Below, piece by piece: positions 1 to 6,867 of a stretch of 13,417 nt of DNA (positions within the stretch are counted from its first letter, which is position 1; every line of letters starts with the position of its first letter). This DNA comes from Methyloceanibacter sp. (GTDB lineage: Bacteria; Pseudomonadota; Alphaproteobacteria; Rhizobiales; Methyloligellaceae). The position numbers and the translations under genes were made by a program. The stretch is from assembly GCA_025449615.1 (NCBI GenBank), contig JANWJA010000110.1:1-13417 (forward strand), read 5' to 3'. The notes under the pieces were generated by a model, which had not been told where the DNA came from, did no database searches, and saw only the letters and a list, made by a program, of their open reading frames with translations.

Positions 1-72
1 GCAGTGCCACATATTCGCGCCAATTCTACCGCAGCGCAACATCGATGCATGCCGAAATATTAAGCAGATTCG
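1..72. other. Intergenic DNA downstream of gltX
   Basis: The first 72 bases follow the gltX stop. I see no gene, no T-run terminator and no convincing promoter here. In related genomes gltA (citrate synthase) often lies next, but nothing in this short stretch shows it. Confidence 0.5.
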
Positions 73-1494
73 TTAAGCAATCTGATCGCGGATTCGCTCA
101 ATTGATTCATCCCGGCCTAACACCTCCAGAACGTCGAAAATCCCTGGCGAGGTGGTTTTGCCCGTGAGCGCGACTCGAAGTGGCTGCGCCACTTTGCCGA
201 GCTTCCTCCCTGTCTCCTCCGCGAAAGCCCGGACGCAGCCTTCAACTCTTTCGGCCAGCCAGGGTTCCACTGCTTCCAAAGCCGGCAGCAAATCGGCGAG
301 CGTGGCACGCCCGGGCGCGTCGAGGAGCTTCGCCGCCTGGTCGTCGATCGGAAGCGGCCTCCTCGCAAACAGATAGGCGGCGCCGTCAAGCAACTCGACC
401 AGGGTCTTGGCGCGATCTTTCAAACCAGGCATCGCCCGTTCGAGTTTTGTCCAGCCATCAGGCAAGATCGTCTTCGCGAGCTCCGCGCCATTGGGAAGCT
501 CGGGGACGAGCGCTTTCAGGCGTTCGACGATTTCCCGGTCCGAAGTGTCGCGGAGATAATGTCCGTTCAGATTTTCGAGCTTGGCAAAATCGAAGCGCGC
601 TGCGGAACGTCCGATCGCGTCGAGATCGAACCACTCGACCATCTGCTCGGTCGACATGATCTCTTCGTCGCCATGACTCCAACCAAGCCTGACGAGATAA
701 TTTCGCAACGCCGCCGGCAAATAGCCCATGGCTCGATACGCATCGACCCCAAGCGCACCATGCCGCTTCGACAGCTTGGCGCCATCGGGTCCGTGGATCA
801 GCGGCACGTGCGAGAAGATCGGCGTGCTCCAACCCATCGCCTTGTAGATTTGCGTCTGCCGCGCGGCGTTGGTCAGATGATCGTCGCCGCGAATGACATG
901 GGTGATGCCCATGTCGTGATCGTCGACCACGACGGAGAGATTGTAGGTCGGCGTCCCGTCGCTTCTGAGGATGACGAGGTCGTCGAGATCCTTATTGGCG
1001 AAGGTCACGCGTCCTTGCACTTGGTCGTCGATGATCGTCTCGCCGTCGCGCGGCGCCTTGAAGCGGATCGCGGGCTGCACCCCTGGAGGCGCGTCCTTAT
1101 GGTCGCGATCCCGCCACGTGCCGTCATAGCCGGGCGAGCGTCCTTCGGCGCGGGCGCTCTCTCGCATCGCCGTGAGCTCGTCCGGGCTTGCATAGCAGCG
1201 GTAGGCGTTGCCTTTGGCGAGAAGCTCGAGTGCGACCTCGCGATGCCGCTCGGAGCGCGAGAGCTGATAAACCGGCTCGCCATCCCAATCGAGCTCGAGC
1301 CAACGCAAACCGTCGAGAATGGCGAGAATCGCGCCCTCGGTCGATCGGGCTTGGTCCGTGTCCTCGATGCGGAGCAGCATCTTGCCTCCCTTGGCACGCG
1401 CATAGAGCCAATTGAACAGCGCCGTCCGCGCGCCACCGATATGGAGGTAGCCGGTGGGCGAGGGCGCGAAGCGGGTGATGACGGGTTTGGTCAT
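73..1494 (-). CDS. gltX: Glutamyl-tRNA synthetase (GluRS)
   Basis: This is a class I aminoacyl-tRNA synthetase, 473 residues, normal full length. It charges tRNA-Glu with glutamate in the cytoplasm using ATP. The Rossmann fold starts at once: [14 protein letters not shown] (residues 8-21) contains the HIGH-type motif (HIGG, 18-21), and the KMSKS-type loop is KLSKR at 240-244. LRIEDTD (41-47) and the [11 protein letters not shown] stretch (200-210) are also typical, and the helical anticodon-binding region fills roughly residues 320-473. The ATG start sits seven residues before the conserved RFAPSPTG block, as usual; no strong Shine-Dalgarno sequence is visible before it. Alphaproteobacteria often carry two GluRS paralogues and many form Gln-tRNA through the GatCAB route, so this enzyme may be non-discriminating, but that is inference. 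The gene stands alone on the minus strand here and fires away from a gap holding a comEC remnant. Confidence 0.97.
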   Translation of the reverse strand: MTKPVITRFAPSPTGYLHIGGARTALFNWLYARAKGGKMLLRIEDTDQARSTEGAILAILDGLRWLELDWDGEPVYQLSRSERHREVALELLAKGNAYRCYASPDELTAMRESARAEGRSPGYDGTWRDRDHKDAPPGVQPAIRFKAPRDGETIIDDQVQGRVTFANKDLDDLVILRSDGTPTYNLSVVVDDHDMGITHVIRGDDHLTNAARQTQIYKAMGWSTPIFSHVPLIHGPDGAKLSKRHGALGVDAYRAMGYLPAALRNYLVRLGWSHGDEEIMSTEQMVEWFDLDAIGRSAARFDFAKLENLNGHYLRDTSDREIVERLKALVPELPNGAELAKTILPDGWTKLERAMPGLKDRAKTLVELLDGAAYLFARRPLPIDDQAAKLLDAPGRATLADLLPALEAVEPWLAERVEGCVRAFAEETGRKLGKVAQPLRVALTGKTTSPGIFDVLEVLGRDESIERIRDQIA

Positions 1495-1542
1495 GAGGCC
1501 GGAATCGATAGAGAGCTAGGCCGGCTGATGTAGCATAGGGGT

Positions 1543-1556
1543 CTTACGGGGGTAAG
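1543..1556. repeat. Inverted repeat CTTAC-GGGG-GTAAG
   Basis: A perfect 5-bp stem (CTTAC at 1543-1547, GTAAG at 1552-1556) closes a 4-base loop. It directly abuts the larger hairpin at 1557-1583. It lies 49-62 bases upstream of the gltX start, so it falls in the gltX promoter or leader. It is short and could be chance, but the tandem arrangement makes it worth noting. Confidence 0.4.
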
Positions 1557-1583
1557 GGCAGGGAGGAGCACCTCCGCTCTGCC
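1557..1583. repeat. Imperfect hairpin upstream of gltX
   Basis: GGCAG plus GGAGG (1557-1566) pairs with CCTCC (1571-1575) and CTGCC (1579-1583), giving ten base pairs with a 4-base loop (agca) and a 3-base bulge (gct) on one side. The stem is GC-rich and should be stable as RNA. No T-run follows on either strand, so it is not a classical intrinsic terminator. It lies between the gltX start and the apparent 5' end of the comEC remnant, where divergent promoters would be expected, so a leader structure or protein site is possible. The function is unknown. Confidence 0.5.
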
Positions 1584-1601
1584 GGTCGGTCGGTATCGAG
1601 C

Positions 1602-1742
1602 ATGCCGCGTCGGGGCAAGCATGCGTGGCAAGACGGCGAGAACCATACGCGTTCGCCGGACGGGTGGTTTGCGCGGCTGATTGCGGCTTCCTCCAGGGCC
1701 CTAACGAGTGAATCCGACCGCTGGTTCCTCTGGCTGCCAGTG
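1602..1742 (+). pseudogene. comEC: Probable 5' remnant of competence gene comEC/rec2
   Basis: From the ATG at 1602 the plus strand encodes about 47 residues that resemble the extreme N-terminus of alphaproteobacterial ComEC: a polar, basic lead-in, then a segment reading ALTSESDRWFLWLPV (residues 33-47). In intact ComEC proteins I recall an E-x-DRW-x-LW-x-PV block followed at once by a Gly-rich first membrane helix. Here the similarity stops at 1742, the helix is missing, and the frame runs on into the antisense of lexA up to 1847. From memory, many Hyphomicrobiales have comEC exactly here, divergent from gltX and convergent with lexA, which fits the position and strand. ComEC forms the inner-membrane channel for DNA uptake in natural transformation. 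The assignment rests on a short recalled motif plus synteny, so it is moderate; an assembly deletion could give the same picture. Confidence 0.55.
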
Positions 1743-1761
1743 CGCCGAGCCTTGAGGAAAC

Positions 1762-2463
1762 TTAGTACCGCCGGATCAGGCCGACGAGCCGTCCCTGCAC
1801 GCGCACCCGGTCTGGACCGAAGATGCGGGTCTCATAGGCGGGATTAGCGGCTTCGAGCGCGATCGAGTCGCCGCGGCGGCGAATGCGCTTCAGCGTGGCC
1901 TCTTCTTCGTCGACCAGCGCCACGACGATATCGCCATTATTGGCGTCGTCGCATTTCTTGACGACGATAGTGTCGCCTTCGAGGATGCCGGCATCGATCA
2001 TCGAATCGCCTTTGACCTCGAGCGCGTAATGCTCGCCCTTGGAGAGCAGCTCCGGCGGCACTTCCATCGTGGCAAGCCGGGTCTGGATCGCCTCGATGGG
2101 AACGCCGGCGGCGATGCGGCCCATTACCGGGATACTGACGCTTTGCGGCATGCTCTCGCCTTCGGCCAATTGCGGCACCCGGCCCAGGCTTCCTTCGATC
2201 ACGCTCGGGGAGAAGCCTCGGGAGCGCGACGCGGCCCCTTGCGGGATGGAATCTGGCAGCTTCACGATCTCCATGGCGCGCGCCCGGTGCGGCAGCCTGC
2301 GGACAAAGCCACGCTCTTCGAGAGCGGTAATGAGGCGGTGGATGCCCGACTTGGACTTGAGGTCCAAGGCCTCCTTCATCTCGTCGAAGGAGGGCGGCAC
2401 GCCCGATTCCTTCAACCGCTCATGAATGAACATGAGAAGCTCTTTCTGCTTCGAAGTGAGCAT
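1762..2463 (-). CDS. lexA: LexA repressor of the SOS response
   Basis: This is a 233-residue S24-family repressor and self-cleaving protease, slightly longer than E. coli LexA, as is usual in alphaproteobacteria. The N-terminal winged-helix DNA-binding domain covers about residues 1-65 ([13 protein letters not shown] onward, recognition helix near [16 protein letters not shown], 37-52). A variable linker of about 45 residues follows. The self-cleavage site is Ala119-Gly120 in GRIAAGVP, the nucleophile is Ser154 in KGDSMIDAG, and the general base is Lys192 in EATLKRI. All catalytic parts are present. The ATG is preceded by AAGGGGA four bases upstream. The upstream region carries a perfect alphaproteobacterial SOS box, so the gene is very likely autoregulated: activated RecA triggers LexA cleavage and derepression. 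It lies 153 bases downstream of moeA on the same strand. Confidence 0.97.
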   Translation of the reverse strand: MLTSKQKELLMFIHERLKESGVPPSFDEMKEALDLKSKSGIHRLITALEERGFVRRLPHRARAMEIVKLPDSIPQGAASRSRGFSPSVIEGSLGRVPQLAEGESMPQSVSIPVMGRIAAGVPIEAIQTRLATMEVPPELLSKGEHYALEVKGDSMIDAGILEGDTIVVKKCDDANNGDIVVALVDEEEATLKRIRRRGDSIALEAANPAYETRIFGPDRVRVQGRLVGLIRRY

Positions 2464-2503
2464 CAGGTCCCCTTTGGGCCGCCTACCAGCCTGTACAAAT
2501 CAT

Positions 2504-2520
2504 GAACAGTTTACATGTTC
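2504..2520. repeat. Inverted repeat GAACA-N7-TGTTC next to the SOS box
   Basis: GAACA (2504-2508) and TGTTC (2516-2520) form a perfect 5-bp inverted repeat with a 7-base spacer. Its right arm shares the GTTC at 2517-2520 with the SOS box, so lexA has three GTTC-type half-sites in a row. It covers the predicted -10 region of lexA. It may be an extra LexA contact or coincidence. Confidence 0.45.
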
Positions 2521-2538
2521 TGTTTGTGTTCCGCAAGG
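2509..2538 (-). promoter_or_regulatory. Predicted lexA promoter
   Basis: On the minus strand TTGCGG (about 2533-2538) and TAAACT (about 2510-2515) are spaced by 17 bases and resemble -35 and -10 boxes (3/6 and 4/6 matches to the E. coli sigma-70 consensus). The SOS box fills most of the spacer, so bound LexA would block RNA polymerase. The matches are modest and the call leans on the location of the operator. Confidence 0.45.
2517..2531. promoter_or_regulatory. SOS box (LexA operator) upstream of lexA
   Basis: GTTC at 2517-2520 and GTTC at 2528-2531 are separated by exactly seven bases. This is the GTTC-N7-GTTC direct repeat known as the LexA operator in Alphaproteobacteria such as Rhizobium and Rhodobacter. 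Its near edge is 53 bases before the lexA ATG and it lies inside the predicted lexA promoter, the right place for autorepression. I noticed no second copy in the other upstream regions here, but that search was by eye. Confidence 0.88.
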
Positions 2539-2542
2539 ACTA

Positions 2543-2559
2543 ACGACACAACATGTCGT
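2543..2559. repeat. Inverted repeat ACGACA-N5-TGTCGT between moeA and lexA
   Basis: A perfect 6-bp inverted repeat (ACGACA at 2543-2548, TGTCGT at 2554-2559) lies 58-74 bases past the moeA stop and just upstream of the predicted lexA -35 box. In moeA mRNA it could form a hairpin, but no U-run follows, so it is not a good intrinsic terminator. It could equally be an operator. The function is unknown. Confidence 0.4.
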
Positions 2560-2616
2560 CGCTCCCCTGCGTCCGACGAAGGGTGTCCGCGATTCGCGTT
2601 GCCGAGGCCTTAATTT

Positions 2617-3816
2617 CTAGTCGTCGAGGAGCAGGATCTGGACGGGTGATCCCTTGGGGACCGCTGGCGCATTGATAGACCGCACGATCAGACAATCGGC
2701 TCTGGCGAGGTCTGCCACAAGCGAGCTGTCTTGCGAGGCGAGGGGGCGGACCACGCGCTCGCCCGCCGCGGCCCATTCGGAGACCGCCCGCATATAATGC
2801 TCCCTGGGGCCGTTGGCCTCGACCGCCTCCCCAAGCACCGCGTCCTGTGTCGGCTGCTCCGCGGCAAGACCCAATAAGCAACGCAGCATCGGCACCAGGA
2901 ACACGCGCGCGCAGATGATCGCCGAGACGGGATTGCCCGGAAGCCCGAGCACGCGCTGATGTCCCATCCGCCCGTAGAGCATGGGCTTGCCGGGCCGCAT
3001 CGCGATCTTCCAGAATTCGAGTTCGAGCCCTTCGCCACGAAGCGCGCCAGCGACGAGGTCCCGCTCACCAACCGAGGCGCCGCCAATGGTGACGAGAATA
3101 TCCGCCGCGCTGCCGGCGCGGGCCAGCGTCACCAGGCTCTCGACATCGTCCTTGGCGATGCCAAGGCTCATGGCTTCGCCGCCTTCCGCCTCGACCAGCG
3201 CCGCCACGCCATAAGGCACCGACGAGACGATCTGATCTGGCGCAAGCTTCGAGCCCGGCGGCACCACTTCGTCGCCGGTTGCGAGGATCGCGACCTTGGG
3301 CTTCCGGCACACCGGAAGCTCGGCATGGTTCATGGCGGCGGCCAGCATCAGTGAGCGGCCATTGAGTTTCGCGTTGGCGGAGAGCAAGACGTCGCCCTGC
3401 TTGAAATCTTGCCCGCGCGGACGAATGTGCCGGCCCGGGCCTCCGGCCTTCACCACCACTTTGCCGCCGTCCTGCTCGGTGTCCTCCTGGATGACGATGC
3501 TGTCGGCGCCCTTCGGCACCGGCGCTCCGGTGAAGATGCGGACCGCCTCGCCCTCTTTCATGCTTCCCTCGAAGCCACACCCCGCGAGAGACTCGCCGAT
3601 CAGTTTGAGTGTGGCTGGGAGCTTGGCGATGTCGGCGCCGCGCACCGCGTATCCGTCCATGGCAGATGCATCGAAGGGCGGTTGGGTCAGCGTCGCCGCC
3701 AGATCCTCCGCGAGCACCCGGCCGCTTGCCGCGTTGAGCGCAACCATCTCCGCCTCAAGCGGCACGAGCCCTTGCGTCACGCGGGCCAGAGCTTCGGCGA
3801 CACTGAGGAGAGCCAT
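2617..3816 (-). CDS. moeA: Molybdopterin molybdenumtransferase MoeA
   Basis: MoeA inserts molybdate into adenylylated molybdopterin, the last common step of molybdenum-cofactor synthesis in the cytoplasm. At 399 residues it is close to the family norm (about 410). Diagnostic blocks occur in order: PPFDASAMDGYAV (46-58, with the conserved Asp), RIFTGAPVPKGAD (93-105), ATGDEVVPPG (179-188, conserved Asp-Glu), GGASVGERD (245-253), MRPGKPM (273-279) and GLPGNPVSA (291-299). The last four belong to the MogA-like molybdopterin-binding domain, and the C-terminal beta-barrel domain covers about 325-399. The gene begins six bases after moaC stops and is the last of the ppiD-trp-moa operon. No good Shine-Dalgarno sequence is visible, which suggests translational coupling. 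The nearest possible hairpin downstream is at 2543-2559. Confidence 0.96.
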   Translation of the reverse strand: MALLSVAEALARVTQGLVPLEAEMVALNAASGRVLAEDLAATLTQPPFDASAMDGYAVRGADIAKLPATLKLIGESLAGCGFEGSMKEGEAVRIFTGAPVPKGADSIVIQEDTEQDGGKVVVKAGGPGRHIRPRGQDFKQGDVLLSANAKLNGRSLMLAAAMNHAELPVCRKPKVAILATGDEVVPPGSKLAPDQIVSSVPYGVAALVEAEGGEAMSLGIAKDDVESLVTLARAGSAADILVTIGGASVGERDLVAGALRGEGLELEFWKIAMRPGKPMLYGRMGHQRVLGLPGNPVSAIICARVFLVPMLRCLLGLAAEQPTQDAVLGEAVEANGPREHYMRAVSEWAAAGERVVRPLASQDSSLVADLARADCLIVRSINAPAVPKGSPVQILLLDD

Positions 3817-3822
3817 GGGAGA

Positions 3823-4320
3823 TCAACGCTTACCGGTAAACGGCGCGGCCTTGAACGCACCAGACCGGCCGCCGGTCTTCTCGACCAGCCGTATGCCAGA
3901 GAAAGACATGCCTCGGTCGACCGCCTTGCACATATCGTAGAGCGTGAGGCAGGCAATCGAGACCGCGGTCAGCGCCTCCATCTCCACGCCGGTCTTGCCC
4001 TCGACCTTCGCCATCGCTTCGACGCGGATGCCGGAAGGGTGGCGTGAGGGCTCAAAATCGACCGTGACTTGCGTCAAGGGAAGGGGATGGCAGAGCGGGA
4101 TCAGCTCATGCGTCCGCTTCGCCGCCATGATGCCGGCGATCCGCGCCGTCGCCAGCACGTCGCCCTTTTTGGCCTTGCCCTCGAGGATCAGATCAAGCGT
4201 GGCCGGCGCCATGGCGACAAAACCCTCGGCGGTCGCGCGGCGCGTCGTCACTTGCTTATCGCCGACATCGACCATGCGGGCTTCGCCTTTCTCATTGAGA
4301 TGGCTGAGGCGGGAGCTCAT
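3823..4320 (-). CDS. moaC: Cyclic pyranopterin monophosphate synthase MoaC
   Basis: MoaC converts 3',8-cyclo-7,8-dihydro-GTP, the product of MoaA, to cyclic pyranopterin monophosphate, the first stable intermediate of molybdenum-cofactor synthesis. At 165 residues it matches the family length, and the protein is normally a hexamer. The family signature [15 protein letters not shown] lies at 68-82, [11 protein letters not shown] at 111-121, and LYDMCKAVD at 127-135, with Asp129 and Lys132 in the positions of the catalytic Asp128 and Lys131 of E. coli. The ATG overlaps the trpC stop in an ATGA (4317-4320), so translation is probably coupled to trpC. moaA, moaB, moaD and moaE are not in the window. 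Coupling of moaC and moeA to trpC is, as I recall, a common arrangement in Alphaproteobacteria rather than a functional link between the pathways. Confidence 0.97.
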   Translation of the reverse strand: MSSRLSHLNEKGEARMVDVGDKQVTTRRATAEGFVAMAPATLDLILEGKAKKGDVLATARIAGIMAAKRTHELIPLCHPLPLTQVTVDFEPSRHPSGIRVEAMAKVEGKTGVEMEALTAVSIACLTLYDMCKAVDRGMSFSGIRLVEKTGGRSGAFKAAPFTGKR

Positions 4321-5132
4321 TGCGCTGCCTCGCTGAGCTGTTCGCCCGTGAGTAGCGCACGCGTGGCGGCCGCGACATCGGCTTGCCGCATCAGGCTTTC
4401 ACCGACGAGGAACGCCTTTACGCCGGATTTGGCAAGCCTCAGCACATCGTCATGGGTAAAGATGCCGCTCTCCCCGATCACGATGCGATCGGCGGGAACA
4501 CGCGGGGCAAGCCGCTCGGTCACTTCCAGACTGGTGACGAAACTCTTGAGGTCGCGATTGTTGATGCCGATCAGTTCGGTATCGAGTTTAAGCGCGCGGT
4601 CGAGCTCTGCCTCGTCATGCACCTCCGCGAGCACGTCCATGCCGAGTTCGGCAGCTGCGTCGGTCAAAGTTTGGGCCATCGCGTCATCGACAGCCGCGAG
4701 AATGATCAAAATGCAATCCGCGCCGATCGCCCGCGCTTCGAGCACCTGGTATGGGTCGAGCATAAAGTCCTTGCGCCGCACTGGCAGCTTGGTCGCTGCG
4801 CGGGCTTGCACGAGATAATCGGGATGCCCCTGAAACGACGGCGTGTCGGTGAGAACCGAGAGACAAGCAGCACCTCCGGCTTCATAAGCGCGCGCTAAGG
4901 CGGGCGGATCGAAATCGGCGCGGATCAGGCCTTTGGACGGGCTTGCCTTCTTGATCTCGGCGATCAACGCCAAGCCAGATGCCTCAATGCTATTTCGCAT
5001 CGCGCACGCGAAAGGACGCACCGGCGACGCCGTTTCGGCACGGAAGCGGAGCGCCGAAATGGCGACAGCCGCCTTGGCGGCCTCCACCTCTTTCCGCTTA
5101 TAAGCCATGATCTTGTCGAGCACGTCCGCCAT
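4317..5132 (-). CDS. trpC: Indole-3-glycerol phosphate synthase TrpC
   Basis: TrpC closes the indole ring: it converts CdRP (carboxyphenylaminodeoxyribulose phosphate) to indole-3-glycerol phosphate and CO2. It is a monofunctional (beta/alpha)8 barrel of 271 residues with no TrpF domain fused. Active-site blocks are visible: [12 protein letters not shown] (57-68, Glu59 and Lys61), [11 protein letters not shown] (120-130, Lys121 as catalytic acid), LAEVHDE (168-174, Glu170), GINNRDL (189-195, Asn191) and GESGI (220-224, Glu221 and Ser222). The gene starts three bases after the trpD stop and overlaps moaC by four bases, so it sits inside the operon with tight coupling on both sides. trpF is not in this window, so the preceding step must be encoded elsewhere. 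Confidence 0.97.
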   Translation of the reverse strand: MADVLDKIMAYKRKEVEAAKAAVAISALRFRAETASPVRPFACAMRNSIEASGLALIAEIKKASPSKGLIRADFDPPALARAYEAGGAACLSVLTDTPSFQGHPDYLVQARAATKLPVRRKDFMLDPYQVLEARAIGADCILIILAAVDDAMAQTLTDAAAELGMDVLAEVHDEAELDRALKLDTELIGINNRDLKSFVTSLEVTERLAPRVPADRIVIGESGIFTHDDVLRLAKSGVKAFLVGESLMRQADVAAATRALLTGEQLSEAAQ

Positions 5133-5135
5133 GGC

Positions 5136-6176
5136 TCAGACCTTATCATTGCTGAGGCGAATAAGCCCCTCCAGCACGCCCATAGCCTTACCGCTTTCGA
5201 TCGACTGACTGGCTTTCGCCACCCCGTCGCGAAGCGACTCAGCCTTGCCGGCGACGAGGAGGGCGGCTGCGGCGTTCAAGAGCACGATATCCCGGAACGG
5301 CCCAATGTTTCCTTGCAACACAGCGCGAATATGAGCGGCATTCTCGACCGCATCACCGCCAACGAGATCGGCTGGCCGCGCCTCCGCGAGCCCGGCATTC
5401 CGCGGCGAGATCTTGAACGTCGCGACCCTGCCGGCGTCCAGCACCGCGACATGGCTGATCCCGGTCGTGGTCAGCTCATCGAGCCCATCGTCGCCATGCA
5501 CGACCCAGGCACGCTCCACGCCGAGGAGTGCAAGCACGCACGCGATCTTCTCGACCCATTCCTCGGCAAACACGCCGACGAGCTGATATTTGGTTTCCGC
5601 GGGGTTGGCGAGAGGACCAAGCAGATTGAACATCGTGCGCGTGCCGAGCTCTGCGCGGGCTTTCGCCACATGACTCATCGCCGCGTGATGCGCCGGCGCA
5701 AACATGAAGCCGAGCCCACAAGTTTCGATGCAACGCTCGATTCTGTCGGGGGGCAACTCGATATTGACGCCAAGCGCCTTCAACACATCTGCCGAGCCTG
5801 AGCGCGACGAGATCGATTTGTTGCCATGCTTGGCGACCGGAACGCCGGCTCCGGCGACCACGAATGCCGCGCAAGTCGAAATGTTGAAGGTGCCCTTGGC
5901 GTCACCGCCAGTGCCGCACGTATCGACGGCGCCCTTCGGCGCTTTGACCTTGACCGCCCTGGCACGCATCGCGCGCGCAGCACCTGCGATCTCATCGATG
6001 GTCTCGCCACGGACCCGCATGCCCATCAGGAGGGACCCGATCTGTGCCTCGGTCGCAGCACCTGACATCATCAGCGTGAAAGCGTCAGCTGCCTCCTCTT
6101 GACTGAGTGTTTCGCCGGACGCGACTTTGCGGATGGCGCCGCGAAGATCCGCGATCGCAGCACTGCCTTGCACCAT
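5136..6176 (-). CDS. trpD: Anthranilate phosphoribosyltransferase TrpD
   Basis: TrpD transfers the phosphoribosyl group of PRPP to anthranilate. I take the start as the ATG at 6174-6176, giving 346 residues, the usual length. The frame is open for 60 more codons upstream, but that part would overlap trpG deeply and has no family resemblance. Just upstream of the chosen ATG lie the trpG stop codon (6181) and a 4-base gap, typical of coupled genes; no clear Shine-Dalgarno is present. Family motifs: VDTCGTGGD (84-92) binds PRPP, KHGNKSISSRSGSADVL (116-132) binds PRPP and metal, and GTRTMFNLLGPLANP and HGDDGLDEL follow. The fold is an N-terminal helical domain plus a larger alpha/beta domain. TrpD and TrpG are separate here, unlike the fused TrpGD of enteric bacteria. 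Confidence 0.95.
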   Translation of the reverse strand: MVQGSAAIADLRGAIRKVASGETLSQEEAADAFTLMMSGAATEAQIGSLLMGMRVRGETIDEIAGAARAMRARAVKVKAPKGAVDTCGTGGDAKGTFNISTCAAFVVAGAGVPVAKHGNKSISSRSGSADVLKALGVNIELPPDRIERCIETCGLGFMFAPAHHAAMSHVAKARAELGTRTMFNLLGPLANPAETKYQLVGVFAEEWVEKIACVLALLGVERAWVVHGDDGLDELTTTGISHVAVLDAGRVATFKISPRNAGLAEARPADLVGGDAVENAAHIRAVLQGNIGPFRDIVLLNAAAALLVAGKAESLRDGVAKASQSIESGKAMGVLEGLIRLSNDKV

Positions 6177-6180
6177 CGGG

Positions 6181-6801
6181 TTAGAGGGCACCGATTGCGT
6201 CTCGTGCTTCCGCCCCGCGGATGCGCCGGTCGACCCTGGCAAGGTCGAGGAAATTGGCGAGCAGTTGATGGCCATGCTCCGAGGCGATGCTCTCGGGATG
6301 GAATTGTACGCCGTGCACCGGGTAGCTCTTATGCCGCACGCCCATGATGAGGCCATCGTTGGTCGTCGCCGTGATCTCGAGCTCCTCCGGCAGGCTCGCC
6401 CGATCGATGATCAGCGAGTGGTAGCGCGTCGCCGAGAAATCCTGCGCAATGCCCTCGAATACGCCTTGGCCGGTATGATGCACCTTGGAAAGCTTGCCAT
6501 GCATCAGCGTCGGCGCGCGCACGATTCGCCCGCCATAGACTTGTCCGATCGCCTGATGGCCGAGGCAGACGCCCAAGATCGGCACCTCTGGTCCGGCACG
6601 TTTGATCAGGTCGAGGCAGATGCCGGCCCGGTCCGGATCGCAAGGCCCCGGTGACAGCACGATGGCGGACGGCTTCTCCGCAATCACCCCATCGACGCTG
6701 ATTTTGTCGTTGCGGTAGACGCGCGCAGTCGCGCCCAATTCCCCGAGGAAATGCACGAGGTTATAGGTGAAGCTGTCGTAATTATCGATAAGCGTCAGCA
6801 T
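6181..6801 (-). CDS. trpG: Anthranilate synthase component II (glutamine amidotransferase) TrpG
   Basis: TrpG is the class I glutamine amidotransferase subunit that hydrolyses glutamine and passes ammonia to TrpE. It is 206 residues, within the family range. The catalytic triad is visible: Cys79 in GVCLGHQAIGQ, and His168 and Glu170 in VQFHPESI. The oxyanion-loop motif SPGPCDP lies at 50-56, and the start LTLIDNYDSFTYNLV is typical. In bacteria lacking a separate pabA the same protein can also serve aminodeoxychorismate synthase for folate; that possibility is open here. It is the only gene of the operon preceded by a wide gap (66 bases), and its own Shine-Dalgarno is poor. The phosphatase gene separates it from trpE, its partner subunit gene. 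Confidence 0.97.
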   Translation of the reverse strand: MLTLIDNYDSFTYNLVHFLGELGATARVYRNDKISVDGVIAEKPSAIVLSPGPCDPDRAGICLDLIKRAGPEVPILGVCLGHQAIGQVYGGRIVRAPTLMHGKLSKVHHTGQGVFEGIAQDFSATRYHSLIIDRASLPEELEITATTNDGLIMGVRHKSYPVHGVQFHPESIASEHGHQLLANFLDLARVDRRIRGAEARDAIGAL

Positions 6802-6867
6802 CAGGGGGTGTTACGCCCGCGACCGTTGGCCCGTCAAGCTCGCCGCTTGGCGAAAGACCTGCGCTTT
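6802..6867. other. Widest internal gap of the operon, upstream of trpG
   Basis: These 66 bases separate the phosphatase gene from trpG, whereas every other junction of the operon is an overlap or a gap of 3-6 bases. It holds only a small hairpin (TCGCC-gctt-GGCGA, 6840-6853). I see no Trp-codon-rich leader peptide, no terminator with a T-run and no convincing promoter. It may be the scar of a past insertion of the phosphatase gene, or a site of internal control. Confidence 0.5.

Larger units (their letters stand above)
1495..1761. other. Gap between gltX and lexA with no intact gene
   Basis: This 267-base stretch separates gltX and lexA, both on the minus strand. Its left part (about 1495-1600) must hold the gltX promoter and contains two adjacent inverted repeats (1543-1556 and 1557-1583) and a short CGGT x3 run at 1583-1594. 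I see no convincing -35/-10 pair for gltX. The right part (1602-1742) reads, on the plus strand, like the start of a ComEC protein and then runs without a stop into the antisense of lexA. No terminator with a T-run is visible downstream of lexA. Confidence 0.7.

Noticed and set aside
559..1533. A 324-codon open frame on the plus strand opposite gltX
   Set aside because: gltX on the minus strand has all motifs of GluRS; the opposite frame has shadow-like composition and no family features.
1583..1594. CGGT x3 tandem repeat
   Set aside because: Only twelve bases; too short to call a functional repeat.
1743..1847. Continuation of the comEC-like frame into lexA
   Set aside because: Beyond 1742 the frame loses ComEC resemblance and from 1762 is simply antisense of the lexA 3' end.
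2588..2598. CGCGA-T-TCGCG palindrome after moeA as a terminator
   Set aside because: The loop would be a single base and no T-run follows; such short CG-rich palindromes are frequent by chance in this composition.
6177..6356. Extended 406-residue version of TrpD
   Set aside because: The extra 60 residues overlap trpG deeply and do not resemble TrpD; the ATG at 6176, four bases after the trpG stop, gives the normal length.
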